Assembly: GCA_009760855.2 (NCBI GenBank)
Contig: WPIO01000002.1
Location: forward strand, 12,560,001-12,622,000
Source: Cristatella mucedo
Taxonomy: Eukaryota > Bryozoa > Phylactolaemata > Cristatellidae
DNA length: 62,000 bases
Direction: 5' to 3'
Below, piece after piece: positions 10,925 through 49,234 of the stretch (position 1 is the stretch's first letter; every line of letters starts with the position of its first letter). A model generated the notes under the pieces. That model searched no databases. It was given only the letters and a program-made list of their open reading frames with translations, and was not told the DNA's origin. The position numbers and the translations under genes were made by a program.

Positions 10925-13575
10925 AAGATAGTGCCTCTCACTGTTTTCCTCGTTAAAATATCTGTGTGTGACAGACCATTACTGGTTGCTGGAGACTTCG
11001 ACATTCACGTTGACAACCCTAGCAACAGCAAGGTCCGCTCATTTCTTGACTGTCTGGAGAATTTTGGTTTGGTCCAACACGTCAATCATGGCCATATCCT
11101 AGATCTCGTGATCACAAAGGATGTCGTCCCAACTGACCTTGTGGTGTGACCACTGACCCTCTCGAATCATTGTTCGGTATCGTTACGTGTTCCTGCTCCC
11201 TTGTACGTACAGGTTAATGCCGAACTTGTCAAGCGACGTACCTTTAAAAGCATTGACATAGATACATTTTTGAAATCTGTTTGTGGTGCAGATCTTCTTG
11301 ATCTGCACTCAGACTCGATCGACAGCCTCGATACCCAAACTGATGCAGTGAACATGAAATTTAGGAGTGCCCTTTACAAGCATGCTCCTGTTCATTCTAT
11401 TCATGTACAGAGTCGCGGATATTCCTTTCAATTTACAAAAAACTTCAAAGATGCGCCGTGTTAGGTTCAGGCTCGAACGTCGTTTTAAGAAATCAGGATC
11501 TGATGCAGATCTAGTCAATTTCAAAGACTTCCTTCGAGTTTACACCCGGAAGCTTAAAAAAGCTAGGGCTTCTTTTTTCACTCGAAAACTGAATTCCTGC
11601 CAGTCGGACCCAAAACAGAATTATAGGACAGTAAACAATTTACTGACCAATGCTGACAGGTCTGACTCCCCAGATATTATCGGCTAAGCCGAAAAGTTTT
11701 CAGCCTTCTTTACTGAAAAAATTGTGCACATTCGTGTCTCCATAAAGCACCCTCCGAGTAAAGCAATTGCAGAATCACAAGCCGTGACCAAGTCCTTAAA
11801 AGCTCCTCCTAGGTTTCTGCATGCGATTGTAGGCTACCTTAAATAAGGTCTTGCAAAAAGAGCTCGTCTCCTGAAGACCATATACCACCACCACCTCTGT
11901 GGTCTTCACTGGCACCACCAACTTTCCCCTGCCATAACCGAGATTTTTAATGCTTCTTTGGAAAAAGGGGTCCCACCAAGGCCTTCAAATCGGCAATCGT
12001 TAGACCGACACTTAAAAGGCCTGGATTAGATACAGAGGTCCTTGATAACTATCGCCCAGTTTCCCTTCTTCCTTTCTTGTCAAAGATTCTTGAAAAAATT
12101 GTTGCTAAGCAGCTGGTTTAACACGTTGACAAGAATGAAATATCAAAAGCATTTCAACCGGGGTTCAAGAGACAGCAGGTAAACACTGAAACTGCTTTCC
12201 TCCATGTTAACAATGACATTTTATGTGGCAACGATGACGGGAATGTCACTGCCATAGCTCTGCTAGATCAACCAGCTACCTTCGACACAATTGATCACGC
12301 ACGATGTCCTACTTGAACGATCGGTCTAGCAGACGAGGCACTGGCATGGTTTAAATCGTACTTGTCTGATTGTGTTCAATCCGTGTCGTGTGGGGGTCAA
12401 GTCTCACCCACGAGACAGGTCACATGTGAAGTCCCTCAAGGGTCTGTACTCGGTCCCTTGCTTTTCACCATTTATACTCAAGCTCTTGGAAAAGGGATTA
12501 AGGCCCATGGAATAGGATATCACTTTTATGCTGACGATACTCAGCTGTATTTGTCATTCAAACCCTCGGAATCTGCTGCAGCAACTGAGAAACTGAATGC
12601 TTGCCTTGCCGACATTCGATCCTGGATGTCAGTAAACTTCTTGAAACTAAATGATGATAAAACCGAACTGCTGCTCATAGGACACCCTAAGCGTGTGGCC
12701 GGATTAAAAGGCTTTGCTTTCCTAATAGGTGATGCTGGTGTGCGACCATCCCCACGTGCTCGAAATTTAGGTGTCGTTTTCTACAGCTGCCTCAATTGTA
12801 AAAGCTTAATTCAGAAGACTGCTTCTACAGCTAGCCATCATGTCTGATCCCTATCCAAGATTAGGAGCTCTCTTCCACGGTGGCTTGCAAAAAATTTAAC
12901 TTGCTCCTTAGTTTTGTCCCGGCTTGATTATTGTAATTCCCTTTTGGCTGGTCTACCAAAGAAAGCAACTAGGCCACTGCAGATGGCTATGCATATGGCT
13001 GTAAGGCTAGCTTTCAAGTTCTAGAGGTTTGACCATGTGTCTCCTTTGCTAAAAGAGCTATGATGGCTGCCAGTTGATAACGGATATAGAGCAAAGTTCT
13101 TATGCTGACCTACAAAGCCTGCCACGGCTTGGCTCCTCCACACCTAGCTGAACTGCTGCACCAGTTTCAGCCTCCTCGCGCCCTCAGGTCCTGTAGAGGC
13201 AATAAATTAGCTGTCCGATCCCCCCTTTTAAAGACCGTTGACGACAGAAGCTTTAGCTCTGCAGGTCCTTGACTGCGGAACTCACTTCCACAATTCTTAC
13301 GCAACGACAACTACTCTCCTACTGACGACTATGGCCCATCCTTTCCGGCGATTCTGAGCTGCTACTTCCATGCTATTCACTACTTCAACTGCTCTCCTGA
13401 CTCTGCTATGCTTCCCACTTTCTCTTTGTTGCGTGAGACGAAGTCTGTTGGCTACCGAATGCATACCGAAAACCACTTAGGCTGTGAGTACGCTATACAA
13501 AACTCTCCTGCGTAACACCCACATAGTCTTTGTGGCTTTGTGGAGTTAGAGACAGAAATACACGACATTACATTA
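10925..13575 (+). mobile_element. L2-like LINE (LINE-A), near full length but broken
   Basis: The most complete retroelement in the window. Frame pieces in order: the end of an AP-endonuclease domain (DRPLLVAGDFDIHVDNPSNS and GHILDLVIT, 10970-11115), a linker (11200-11690), reverse-transcriptase N part ([20 protein letters not shown] near 12058-12120), RT core (VPQGSVLGPLLFTIY, then FYADDTQLYLSF with the YADD catalytic motif near 12526), and a C-terminal tail. The 3' end is ATTAC units at about 13555. Stops and shifts interrupt every section and the endonuclease N terminus is missing, so it cannot encode one working protein. The motif set points to the L2/CR1 group; exact clade is not settled. 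Confidence 0.88.
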
Positions 13576-13577
13576 CA

Positions 13578-14790
13578 CCGCAAAAATTAAATGGAAAGGG
13601 AGAGGGTGCTGCTGGCAACCATTGAAGCAGCAAGCTTCTATGTGAAGCCAGCTACCACTTTGGTAATCAGCTGATGCAGCTGCTGGCTGCCTATCCGCAT
13701 CAGTTGGCTGCATGCTGCTATTCAGCTGCTGGCTGCTTATCAGGCCCAGCAGACTGCTTGCTGCACCACCACAAACGTGTCATTAGTTTCGGACCTCATT
13801 TAAGCCTAAGTAGCTTTTACAGTGCAACACACGGCCACAATCGCACAACAGCAGCATTGCTTTTGAGTGTGCTATTAAGAGTAAAGTCTCCAGCACAACG
13901 CCTTCGTTTTTATGTCTTATCGCCTTTAGAAGAGTTACAGCATAAGTACTCAACCATCATGGATAACAGCGCCAATCAATGATATCACAACGAGACAACC
14001 CTGGAGAAAGATACAAATTCGCGTTGCTACTAGTGAGAGTGTTCCTTTAAATTTTGAGCCGATCAGAGAGCACGGGTCAAGGCTGTAATCATATTGTTGC
14101 AATAGCTGAGCTAGGCACCAAGTCAAGCGCAGAGGGCTCTAACTGAGATAACTGCCTTAAGCATGCCGGCTCAAAGCCTCTAGGCTAAAATTATGTGATA
14201 TCTATGCACACTCTGGCCTCAGGAAATGACGGCCCTGAGTAAGGTGCATCGCTGTACAATGCTAGTTTAGAGGTTTGCAACTTAGTAACAATACATGACA
14301 AAACCAAGCTCAAGATGGCAGCGACAGCTGTTGAATAGGATTGTCAGTGTGAGTACTGGCCCCTGAGAAAGGTAAGATGCTCACTGCAAGCAGGCAGGTC
14401 GAGGAGATAAATCAATTAATCAAAAGGAGGCAAAGTGAGAGGGAAGAGACAGCAAACATCGAGACAAGCTTACAAAAACGCTGAGTATAGAATTTAGCCA
14501 AATATAACAGAAACCCGACATAAAGTAGTGACACATGTGTATGTAGAGCTAAAGTGATTGGCACACATAAGTGAACGGCTTGCTTCAGCAATGCTTCGGA
14601 CATGTAGCAACGATCATAAATGGTACCAGTTAAATCAAAACTAGTAATACACCAACAAACAAGTCATAGAGACCAAAACCTAGCTAAAAATTTGATATGC
14701 CTGTAGAAACTCCGACAGCATGCGAGTAAAGGCATCAGTTGGAGCGATGGATGTCACAGAGGATTGTCACAAAACACGATGCTTTATCTA
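13578..14790. other. No recognisable gene
   Basis: Some repeated GCTGCTGGCTGC-type sequence near 13670-13760. No open frame with a recognisable domain and no clear repeat family. Confidence 0.5.
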
Positions 14791-14837
14791 TGAAACTAAC
14801 CATATTTGCATGCTGACCATGAGCATGTCACGTCTAA
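14790..14837 (+). repeat. LINE-B 3' UTR, left piece of an interrupted copy
   Basis: Matches the LINE-B 3' UTR (ACCATATTTGCATGCTGACC) and stops where the LINE-A copy begins. The rest of this LINE-B resumes at 15405. The 9-bp CACGTCTAA occurs at 14829-14837 and again at 15405-15413. Confidence 0.75.
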
Positions 14838-15404
14838 TGTAATGTAATGCATCTCCGTCTCTAACTCCACAAAGCCACAAAGACTATGTGGGTGTTATGC
14901 AGGAGAGTTTTGTATAGCGCACTCACAGCCTAAGCGGCTTTCGGTAAGCATTCGGTACCCAACAGACTTCGTCTCACACAACAAAGAGAAAGTGGGAAGC
15001 ATAGCAGAGTCAGGAGAGCAGTTGAAGTAGTGAATAGCATTGAAGTAGCAGCTCAGGACCGCTGAAAAGGATGAGCCATAGTCGGCAGCAGGAGAGTAGT
15101 TGTTGTTGCGTAAAAATTGTGGAAGCGAGTTCCACAGTCTAGGACCTACAGAGCTAAAGCTTCTGTCACCAACGGTCTTTAGCGGAGGAATGAAACAGCT
15201 AATTTATTATCCACACAGGACCTTAGGGCATGAAGAGGCTGAAACTGGTGCAACAGTTCAGCTAGGGAAGGAGGAGCCAAGCCGCGGGGAGCCTTGTGGG
15301 TCAGCATAAGAACTTTGCTCTATATCCGTTGATCAATCGGCAGCCATCCTAGATCTTTTAGCAAAGGAGACACGTGGTCAAACTTCTGAAACTTGAAAAC
15401 TAAG
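14838..15404 (-). mobile_element. LINE-A copy inserted into LINE-B, with target-site duplication
   Basis: Reverse-oriented LINE-A 3' part: TAATG tail units, then the CTCCACAAAGCC block, then sequence antisense to the C-terminal RT tail. It is flanked by CACGTCTAA (14829-14837 and 15405-15413), and LINE-B sequence lies on both sides. It is 5'-truncated. Confidence 0.82.
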
Positions 15405-15556
15405 CACGTCTAACCACATTAAGCTTGTTGAGCATGCTACCCCTATCCATTCGATCATGCTTCTTTTTAATACAGCATATGTAAAGTGTCTAGAAAGAGA
15501 TTAAGTTCTCTGAGGGTGCCAAACCAATTTATTAAAATTATTACTATTATTAAATG
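15405..15556 (+). repeat. LINE-B 3' tail, right piece of interrupted copy
   Basis: Resumes with the 3' UTR, the tail block (GTCTAGAAAGAGATTAAG) and a degenerate ATT tail. Confidence 0.78.
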
Positions 15557-15559
15557 TAC

Positions 15560-16460
15560 ACTCAGCTGCACGGTAAAGTCATTTTATGACCACCTTACTT
15601 CCCACATTCTGTTTATATATATGATTCAAGAATGTCCTGACAGCCTTCAGATTCACACCCTTGCACTGTCAGTATTTCCAAGGGCAGTTGCTAATAATAT
15701 TAACAGACGGCACGAATTGCACTAGTTAGACCATGGCCAAAGGTCATTTACTGAAGAGGAACTGTGCTCCGAGCATAGCCCAGCTTAGACAACAGTGGTA
15801 AATATATGCATGTAAAAAAAATTGAATATTGCATTTTGGGCCACCACAAGTGTGCACACATCAAACACAATCGGGCATGAACATACCGATATACATAGGC
15901 ACACTCTAAAAGATTCTTATGTTCTTTACCAGCCAAGATTCACAAGAGCTTATTGAGCACTGCTGCTGCCCAATACCCGTCGTAAGTCACAAAATGAGAC
16001 AATGACATCAAGTACTTCTGCAAAGAGAAGCACTTCCTACCGTGCGTTTGATGCTACCTACACCATGCGATCTATCTACACCATAATAGCTCAACAAGCT
16101 CACCAGGTCATAGGAAATGACACCTCTACACCCTGGAATTTCTGCGTCGTATAACGAAGCATGTCATTTATGTAGATCTGATATGCTATGAAAAAATAGG
16201 GGCAGCTCGTCGCACAAAGTTGTCTTGATTTTCCTGATGGCGTGCAAGTTCTTAGATACACTGCGAATTCTTCTAGCAGTGAAGACTTCTTGGGAGCGTT
16301 AGGTCAGTTTTGGATTAAATGCATGTCACACGCACTACTGCTGCATGGCGCTCACAACATGCAGAAAAAAGACACAAGGCGCGTCATTGCCCCCCAATCG
16401 CTAGCACGGTAATCCACACTACTAGAACCTCCTCGAAGGTGGGACTGAGCAACTATGTTG
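15560..16460. other. No recognisable gene
   Basis: AT-richer single-copy-looking sequence. No supported frame, RNA gene or repeat. Confidence 0.5.
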
Positions 16461-16465
16461 CACTT

Positions 16466-17285
16466 ATAATAATAATATAATAATATTGCTCTCGATAAAG
16501 CGCCCTCAGAGAACTTAATCTCTTTCTAGGCGCTTTACATTTGCTGCAAAGTGATACGCAATAGAATAGTAAGTAAAATCATGCTTGAAAAACAAAATGA
16601 ATAATATGGTTAGGGGTGACATGCACAGGGTCAGCATGCAAATGTGGTTAGTGGCAGCATGCACAGTGTCAGCACGCATAAGCACAACAAGGACGAATCA
16701 CAGGGACCCACTAAATGCTGTCCTAAATAGGTGTTTTTAAGTTCCTTTTAAATGTGGTCAGGTCAGGGGATGTTCTGATGCAGGTCGGGAGGGAGTTCCA
16801 GGCTTTGGGAGCATACGAGCTAAATGCACGGTCTCCAAAGGATTTAAGGTTTGTACGAGGTATTTCTAGACTGTTGGATTCCGAAAAGCGAGTGGTACGA
16901 TGCTTTGCCTGATGGGGTAGTATATCTGAAAGATAGGCTGGAGCCATAGAATGAAGAGACCTAAAAGTGAGCGACAAAACCTTGGTCAATCCGTTGCCTC
17001 ACTGGTAGCCAGTGCAGGTCGGCGAGAAGTGGAGTAATGTGGCAACTGCGACGCTCACGACAGACAAGCCTAGCTGCAGAGTTTTGCAGCAGCTGCAATG
17101 GCCTGATCGCACATGCTGGTAGGCCAGTAAGCAGTGAGTTGCAGAAGTCGAGACGAGATGTCACGAATGCATGGACCAACTTGGACGTGGTATCCTTATC
17201 TAAACAAGCTGTTATGAAGCTGAAAATAGGCAGATTTGACTGTGGAGCTGATGTGGTCGTCTAACGAGAGGTCGCTTTGGAATAT
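16466..17285 (-). repeat. LINE-B copy, minus
   Basis: Starts with (AAT)n-like sequence and the reverse tail block. The minus strand encodes [20 protein letters not shown] and [20 protein letters not shown], close to the copy at 6125-7084. One of the better preserved LINE-B 3' halves, but 5'-truncated and frame-broken. Confidence 0.88.
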
Positions 17286-17289
17286 GACA

Positions 17290-18930
17290 CCTACTTGTGC
17301 ACCGACTTCCAGCTCGATCTTGCTTCCACAGAAAAGACAGCAGTTATATATGCATCTCTAACAGGTGCATGGGTCGGATTATGCACCGCAGTTGCAGCAA
17401 CAAGTGCTTACCGCTTTTATGAGTTTTTGGTTGACAGTAAACGGTGTCCGCCTGAGAATCTGGACAAACTTGTCAGGAGGTGACTTTGTTAGCCAACCGG
17501 AATAGATCGTTTCTTCCATTCCTACTCTTCTCTGATCATCTCTTCAGCGAACAAACTAACGACGTCAAGTCGGCCCAGAATCAGCCCCTACTTGCGATCC
17601 GGTGTAAGAGCTACTACTTCCTCTACCCACTCCCCATTATATCTATGATATTCCTCCTGGATTGTTGTGAAGAAGCAAACAGTCAAAATCATTAAATTTA
17701 TTATTCTGTTTTAATTTATGTAATTATATTTTAGATCTTTTAGATTTTAGATTTTCTGCCTTTACTTTGGTCTTTCTGAGGTCGTTTACCCTTTGATTTA
17801 GTGGGCGTTCTCATACATCTATGGGTGTGAGCCTTGTTGCTGCGACCTCTCGCTAGATCGCTGATCCTTAAAGTAAGCCCGCAGAGCCATCACGAGTTCG
17901 TCTGCACTTTGGAAATTGTCTGGTTTGAACGGATTCTTTCGTCAGAGTAATCTTTGCAAGAATGTGATGTCGTTTTATCTCAGCAGGGTTGCCCAAGCCA
18001 GTACTGGCTGGCCTAAGATTACGGTCTGCTCATGAAAACGTTTGCAGATTATTAAATAGGTCCAGCGACTGGCTGTTCGGAGGAAATTTGGCGGAAGCAA
18101 TGAAGAAGGGGCAAGGGAGGGAAATAATCTCTCCTTGAAGGCACATGTCGGTCATTATGAATAGATAAAGCGCCAGTCGTACTTATAAATGATGCTCTTG
18201 CAAGAGTTCGCTGGGCTCCGGCCTTGCAAATTTGAAGAAAATATTCTGTCGCGGAATGCCTTGGTAATTGCTGTCTGTCTTGCTATCCAGATCAACCCGA
18301 AGTAGCCATCTCTTTTTATCTAACGATCTCAAAAGTTGATCTGTGGTGGTTGTTCACGACAGTCGTTCCGATGTGTTCGTTCTTCATCAGTCGACGTGTT
18401 TGTAAAAATTAAGGGGCTTTTGCCATTGCATTTGCTTGGGCGGCGGCTGGGAGGCGGCGAGCTGTTCACACGCTGCTGGCAGCAGCCTGCTGTCTTGCGA
18501 ATTTTTCTTCGTCAAATAGCTTCTGCCTGGCGTGACCTCACGGCTACTCGTAGTCTTCGATGGAGCTCTCAAACATCTCGGTTCTGTACTTTGGCATCAG
18601 TAGCCAAGCATAACCGAGATAGGCATAGGCGTGCGATTGTTGTCGAAGCAAAAGAGCCTAGCTAGTTTGCCGCTTTGCAAAAGGGCCCAGACGCTAGACG
18701 AATAGGCACGGCGACTCGGTCCGTGTGCCCTCTGCACCTTGGACACTTGATGGCAGTCATTGCGTAGAGTCGGTTTGTCGATAAAGTGCTCGTGAAGATG
18801 TTCTGAAAACTCGGCAAATCTATAAACTGTAGCATTCATGAAGCGTATAAATGTGATTATGCTGGTTCACGAGTAACGATGTGGTTTTGCTACTCAGTGG
18901 GTACCGAGCAGACAAGAGAGTACTAGGTAG
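17290..18930. other. No recognisable gene
   Basis: Open frames of 60-110 codons occur (17277-17483, 18336-18665), none with a family I recognise. Confidence 0.45.
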
Positions 18931-18934
18931 CAGG

Positions 18935-19095
18935 CCCCCTGGTCTCAGCCAGTAGGCGTGAGATGCTCTTACCTGAAGACACAGGGTATGGGTTCGAGTC
19001 GTGCACTAGGCTATCTTCTTTTGCCCACTGCAAGTGTTGGTATACCTACTTGAGCTGTTCTGCTGCTATTTAAATGAGGCTGTTTGATCAGCCGA
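18935..19095 (+). repeat. SINE-D-like copy
   Basis: tRNA-like head with B-box GGGTTCGAGTC near 18990, body with TTTGCCCACTGC, then AAATGAGGCTGTTTGATCAG and CCGACCTTCCC. This end is shared with the copies at 25705-25900 and 30790-30960. Confidence 0.7.
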
Positions 19096-19157
19096 CCTTC
19101 CCTTTGCTTTAAAAACGTACTTGTGAATGTGTGGAGAGAGACTGTGGAGCCAGAAGC

Positions 19158-19270
19158 AGACTGACAGTTAGTTATTTTTATAGTGCCCTAAGAGAACTTG
19201 ATATATTCAAGCTCACATATCCCGCAGGGCTGGAGCCTACGACTTCGGTCATCAAAGGCTAGCATCTGAC
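19158..19270 (-). repeat. SINE-C copy, minus
   Basis: Reverse LINE-B-like tail (GCCCTAAGAGAACTTG), then a tRNA-like head with GGGCTGGAGCC as a degraded B box. Confidence 0.65.
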
Positions 19271-19446
19271 AGACGACACTCTCACTCTCATATAGGACTT
19301 AGTCGGTCCTACCTTATTACTATAAGTTTCCCAGCAGTTTAAGGACGTTGAGCGAGTGGGGTGGGTGGGCTTCCTACCCTCTTCCTACAAGTTCCCCCTA
19401 CTGAGGAGTCAGGGTGCAAGAGCTTTGATTTGATATATATTTATAT

Positions 19447-19453
19447 TTGTGTG

Positions 19454-19493
<40 letters not shown>

Positions 19494-19578
19494 TGTGTGT
19501 GTGTGTCTGTGTGTGCGTGTATGTGCACCCGTGTGTGTATGTGTGTGTGTGTGTGTCTGTGTGTGTGTGGGTGTGTAA
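19447..19578. repeat. (GT)n microsatellite
   Basis: Long GT repeat with CT, GC and AT interruptions. The apparent 88-codon cysteine/valine frame across it is an artefact. From 19580 to 20385 I see no gene. Confidence 0.95.
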
Positions 19579-20387
19579 TTTGGGACAAAAGGAAATGGCT
19601 CTAATTAGTCAAATGATTGCAGTGTGATTTGTCTGCAGCAATCTTTGTTTTGCTATGATATGTTTAGCATTGTCAGCTGTAGCTCAGAGTACCCTCATTA
19701 GCATGGGTTGCCGAAGTGCTTTGCTGATCGTCTACTCCATCTGTTGTTTTCATAGAAGGAGTGATCACTCTCTATTGTTCTGATTGGTTGATTAGTTATC
19801 AGTCGGTTTTTCAAATCTCGGCCAAAAAGTAGTCGAGGTCGTTAGGTTATCAGTCAGGTTATCAAGTCTAGGCCAAAAAGTAGTCTTGGTCTTTTCAGGT
19901 TACCAAGTCGTAGCCAAAGAGTGGACCTATGCTTCATTGCTTCGTAGGGTATTCAGAGCTTCAGGATGATCCTCACCTAGTGGCATTGGGCAGCAAACAA
20001 TTGGAGGAAAATAGGCAAAAGCTGTGATCGAGTGGAAAACATGCCTTAGGTGGAAAACATATGCTGGCACTGGCTGTTTTTTAGTTTCCTTCCACCTGGG
20101 TTGGGCTAAACTCATTCGGCCTCACTGTGCAGGATTGATTTCACTAGGTGCTCTAGGCCGTGCACTTTGGCAGACTGATAAGCCATTCTTCATTTTCTGG
20201 ACCTCTGGACCTTGCTGCATCACCTGTGTGGTCAGCCAGACGTAAGTAAATGCCACCATTGCTGTGCAGCACTGGATTGCAGGTAGGGCACAGGCTGATC
20301 TTTTTGTAACCACTGTAACCAATCTAGGAATCCCGGCAATTTCTTGTGCATGCATGCATGTTTTTAGCAGTAGGAATAATAGCAGTA

Positions 20388-20812
20388 ATAAGACGTCTGT
20401 ATATAGCCTTAAGAGAACTAAATCGCGATCATGCACACAGCAATTCTTACCGATGCACCAAATTATGGGAAGAACAGGTGTGTGGTTATCTTTTTTGAAA
20501 TGTCGTCAAAGTCAGAAGGATGTCGTGCCTTCTGTTGGGAGTGAGTTCGTGTCTTCGGGAGCATGCAAACCAAAGGCACAGTCTCCAAAGTATTTGAGAT
20601 TGGTTTGAGGTGCATCGAATGCAACTTTTATCAAAAAAGCAGTTAGCATGATCCCTAGCATAATTGGGAATTAATTCTGATAGGTTGGCTGGAACAATAG
20701 AATGGGAGGGACTTTAAATTGAGTGATAAAACCTTGAAGTCGATGCTCTGCATGATAAGGAGTCAGTGCTGGTCGGTGAGAAGTTGGGTATTGTAGCAAA
20801 GGCTACATTAAC
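20388..20812 (-). repeat. LINE-B copy, minus, left half of an interrupted element
   Basis: Reverse tail (CCTTAAGAGAACTAAATC), then sequence antisense to the RT C terminus (GGGAGTGAGTTC, GCAGTGCTGGTC-like). It stops at the start of an opposite-orientation LINE-B and resumes at 21472. Confidence 0.75.
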
Positions 20813-21471
20813 GGCTCACTCAAGCACTTACAGCTGGTGTAAAACTCTGCAGCTAGGCTGTCTGTCGTGATTCTTGAAGTTGCCACATCACACCACTTCC
20901 CACCGACCTGCACTGGCTCCCAGTCAAGCAATGCATCGACTTCAAGGTTTTGTTGCTCACTGTTAGGTCCCTTCATTTTTTGGCTCAAGCCTCCATATTA
21001 GATCTACTCCCTCCCCAGGCTAAGCATCTTGCCATCTGCTTTTCGGAATCTAACTGTTTACACATACCTCGTACAAACCTCAAATCTTTTGGAGACCGTA
21101 CTTTTAGTTTGTATGCTCCAAAACCCTGGAACTCACTACCGACTTGCGTCAGAACATCTCCTGACTTGACCACATTTAAAAGGAACTTAGAAACACACCC
21201 ATTTAGGACAGCATTTAGTGGGTCCCTGTGATTCATCCTTTATGTCCTTATGCATGCTTGTGACACTGTGCACGCTGCCACTAATCCTACTGACAAGCTG
21301 GCCCTGTGCATGTCACTACTAACCACGTTATTCTTGTTGTTTATCAAACATGCTACCACTAACCCTTCGATCGTGCTTCCTTTGCAGCAAATGCTAAGTG
21401 CCTAGAAAGAGATTGAGTTCTCTGAGGGCACTATATCAAATGTATTATTATTATTATTGTTATTACTAACC
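20813..21471 (+). mobile_element. LINE-B copy nested inside another LINE-B
   Basis: Plus-oriented 3' half: VRSLHFLAQASILDLLPPQA and FGDRTFSLYAPKPWNSLPTC, then GGGTCCCTGTGATTC, the 3' UTR, the tail block and an ATT tail at 21443-21467. Minus-oriented LINE-B sequence lies on both sides. No target-site duplication is visible by eye. Confidence 0.8.
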
Positions 21472-21640
21472 TAGCTGCAGAGTTTTTTACTAACCGTAAG
21501 CATCTTATTGCATAGGCCGGTAGACCTTCGAGTTGTTAGTTCGACAAGGCAAAACAGGATGTCATTCATGCAGGAATCAACTTCGATGTGGTAGCCCTGT
21601 TTAGGAGGCCCAAGTTTTTGCAATTGTGCAAACTAGGTCT
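21472..21640 (-). repeat. LINE-B copy, minus, right half of interrupted element
   Basis: CTAGCTGCAGAGTTTT and following sequence match the segment at 17070-17240 and continue the 20388-20812 piece after the nested insertion. Confidence 0.7.
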
Positions 21641-21657
21641 TCCATGACTGTTGAGTT

Positions 21658-21845
21658 ATATAATATATATTTAATTCATTTTTATATAATTCATTTATAT
21701 ATGTATATTTATATATAATTCATTTATATAGCACCCCAAGAGAACCTAATCTGTATTCAGGCGCTTTACATATGCCTCGGGGCTCGAGTCCACGACCCCA
21801 GTCAGACCTCAGTCGGGGCGAGCTAGACCAAACCAGCTCGGAGTT
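21658..21845 (-). repeat. SINE-C copy with AT-rich tail
   Basis: AT-rich tail at 21658-21725, reverse LINE-B-like block (CCAAGAGAACCTAATC), then a tRNA-like head: B box region GGCTCGAGTCC and A-box side ending CCAAACCAGCTCGG. Same structure as 60026-60173. Confidence 0.8.
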
Positions 21846-22384
21846 GATGCCATCGTCTAGTGAAAGGTGTCTCAAGGATTGGACACCCACCTGGCTTACA
21901 CAGGCCTCAGGATATGTGCTAGCTGAGCCTAGGGACAATGGACCTGTATGTAAGACTGCTCGGCGACTGCTGTGTTTTCGATGCGGGTTTCTAAATTGCA
22001 AGTAAACACCGGCAAATGGCTTTCGAACACTGGTTTGATTTGTTTGCCATCTTTAAACCGGTATACTCTCGACCTATTCGTAGTTCACTGTACAGTGTTT
22101 GTTGTTTGCACGGCGCATGGTATAACCGTGAAACTTGCAGCAGGTAGCTGCTGCACTTGCGACTGCAGGTAGGCTAAACACTGCTCCCGAGCATGGGAGA
22201 ATTTTGTTGGTGAAGAGTTTCAGCTGCTGCATATATATCCTTGGCTACGCACGATAGGTGCGTTTGATGCAGTAGCTGCCGAAGCTTGCCAACGAGTGCA
22301 TTAGCTTTAGTCTTACCAGGCAACCATGCAGGCTGCCTTAAAGTTAAATAAACCTTAGGCTGATCTAACAGCAGCCTCATCTCT

Positions 22385-22480
22385 TAGCTGTACAAGAGCA
22401 TTTGCAGCTATAATGCTGCCTCCCCCTGGCAATAAAGGATTACCCTCTGCAGAGCTCGGAACCAAGGACCTGGATTAGGA
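22385..22480 (-). repeat. SINE-D fragment
   Basis: CTGGCAATAAAGGATTACCC and flanking sequence resemble the SINE-D body in reverse. Head lost. Confidence 0.5.
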
Positions 22481-22639
22481 TGAGCAAGTGTGCCACACCT
22501 GGGCCGCGATCCAGTGGCTCAACGTTGTGCTGCTCGTGGCACAAGAGCTCTCGCAGCTTTCTTACCTGCCCCAGTCCTTCAAATCTGCACGTGCATTTGG
22601 CATAAGCCCCCTGCCTCCCTGCCTCCCCCCTCGGAGCTG

Positions 22640-22943
22640 CCAAGTCATAGATGCACTTGCCTTTGGCTGGCTGGCATAGGTCAGCTCGGCACCGTCCAGC
22701 CATCGGCCGCTTGCATGCCACCGAGCACATGCGACTGGGCCACTCGCCCACTTCACAGTGGCTTTTATTCGTGTCACACCCTATCTTATTTGCAGATCGG
22801 GTTCGAGCTGCTCTTTGCTGTGTGCAGAGAGGGGCGTGCAGTGCGGTACGCCGCCGGCGGGCAGCAGCTGCAGTACGCACGCGGGCGCAGTGCTTCATCG
22901 GCTGCAGTGTTCGCTGCCGCCGCCGTGCTGAGCGCTCCCCAGC
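22640..22943 (+). promoter_or_regulatory. Probable promoter/5' leader of the ABC transporter
   Basis: A GC- and CpG-rich stretch just before the first ATG, in contrast to the AT-richer repeat zone upstream. No TATA box or initiator is clear. Role inferred from position and composition. Confidence 0.35.
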
Positions 22944-48714
<25,771 letters not shown>

Positions 48715-49012
48715 ATGTATGCATGACCATGCCTACATGCTGTAGCCTGCTGCTGGAAGGAGGGAGAATGCATTAGCTCAAAGGAGCATAATAGGAAGGC
48801 TATTCATATCCACCACCGTGCTGGGTAAGGAATACAGCTACTTAACAAAGCGAGCTGCATTTTCCACAGACACTCACGGTCTGTTTATGCACGTGAATTC
48901 ATGTTGCAGTCGATGATGTCGCAAAGCCAGTTTTGATGTCTATTTATGCACCGTCCCCTACTAGAGATGTCAAAATTTTCACATATACAAATTCCAATTA
49001 AAAGGTACCGCG

Positions 49013-49018
49013 AATAAA
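49013..49018 (+). terminator. Candidate polyadenylation signal of the ABC gene
   Basis: AATAAA about 300 nt after the ABC stop codon, the only canonical hexamer I noticed soon downstream. From 48715 to 49220 there is otherwise only 3' UTR or intergenic sequence. Confidence 0.5.
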
Positions 49019-49234
49019 GACTATTTTAACTATCGTTCGTCTTTCATCGCCATGCGATCTCCTGTGTTACACGAGCTTGCTCTGCAGTCGGTAGTTTTGC
49101 ACGAAAGATCCCCATTATTCATGCAATCCGTTGGGTGAGACATGTGATGAGAGAAGCCTCAGAAGCCAGTAGGGCAATCAAATAGAAAAACATTTCGGAA
49201 AACTACAGACAATGGAAGACATAAAAAAGATTTA

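Noticed and set aside
10931-12847. Working retrotransposon ORF
   Set aside because: Endonuclease and RT motifs are clear, but stops and shifts break every section, so it is scored as a broken element.
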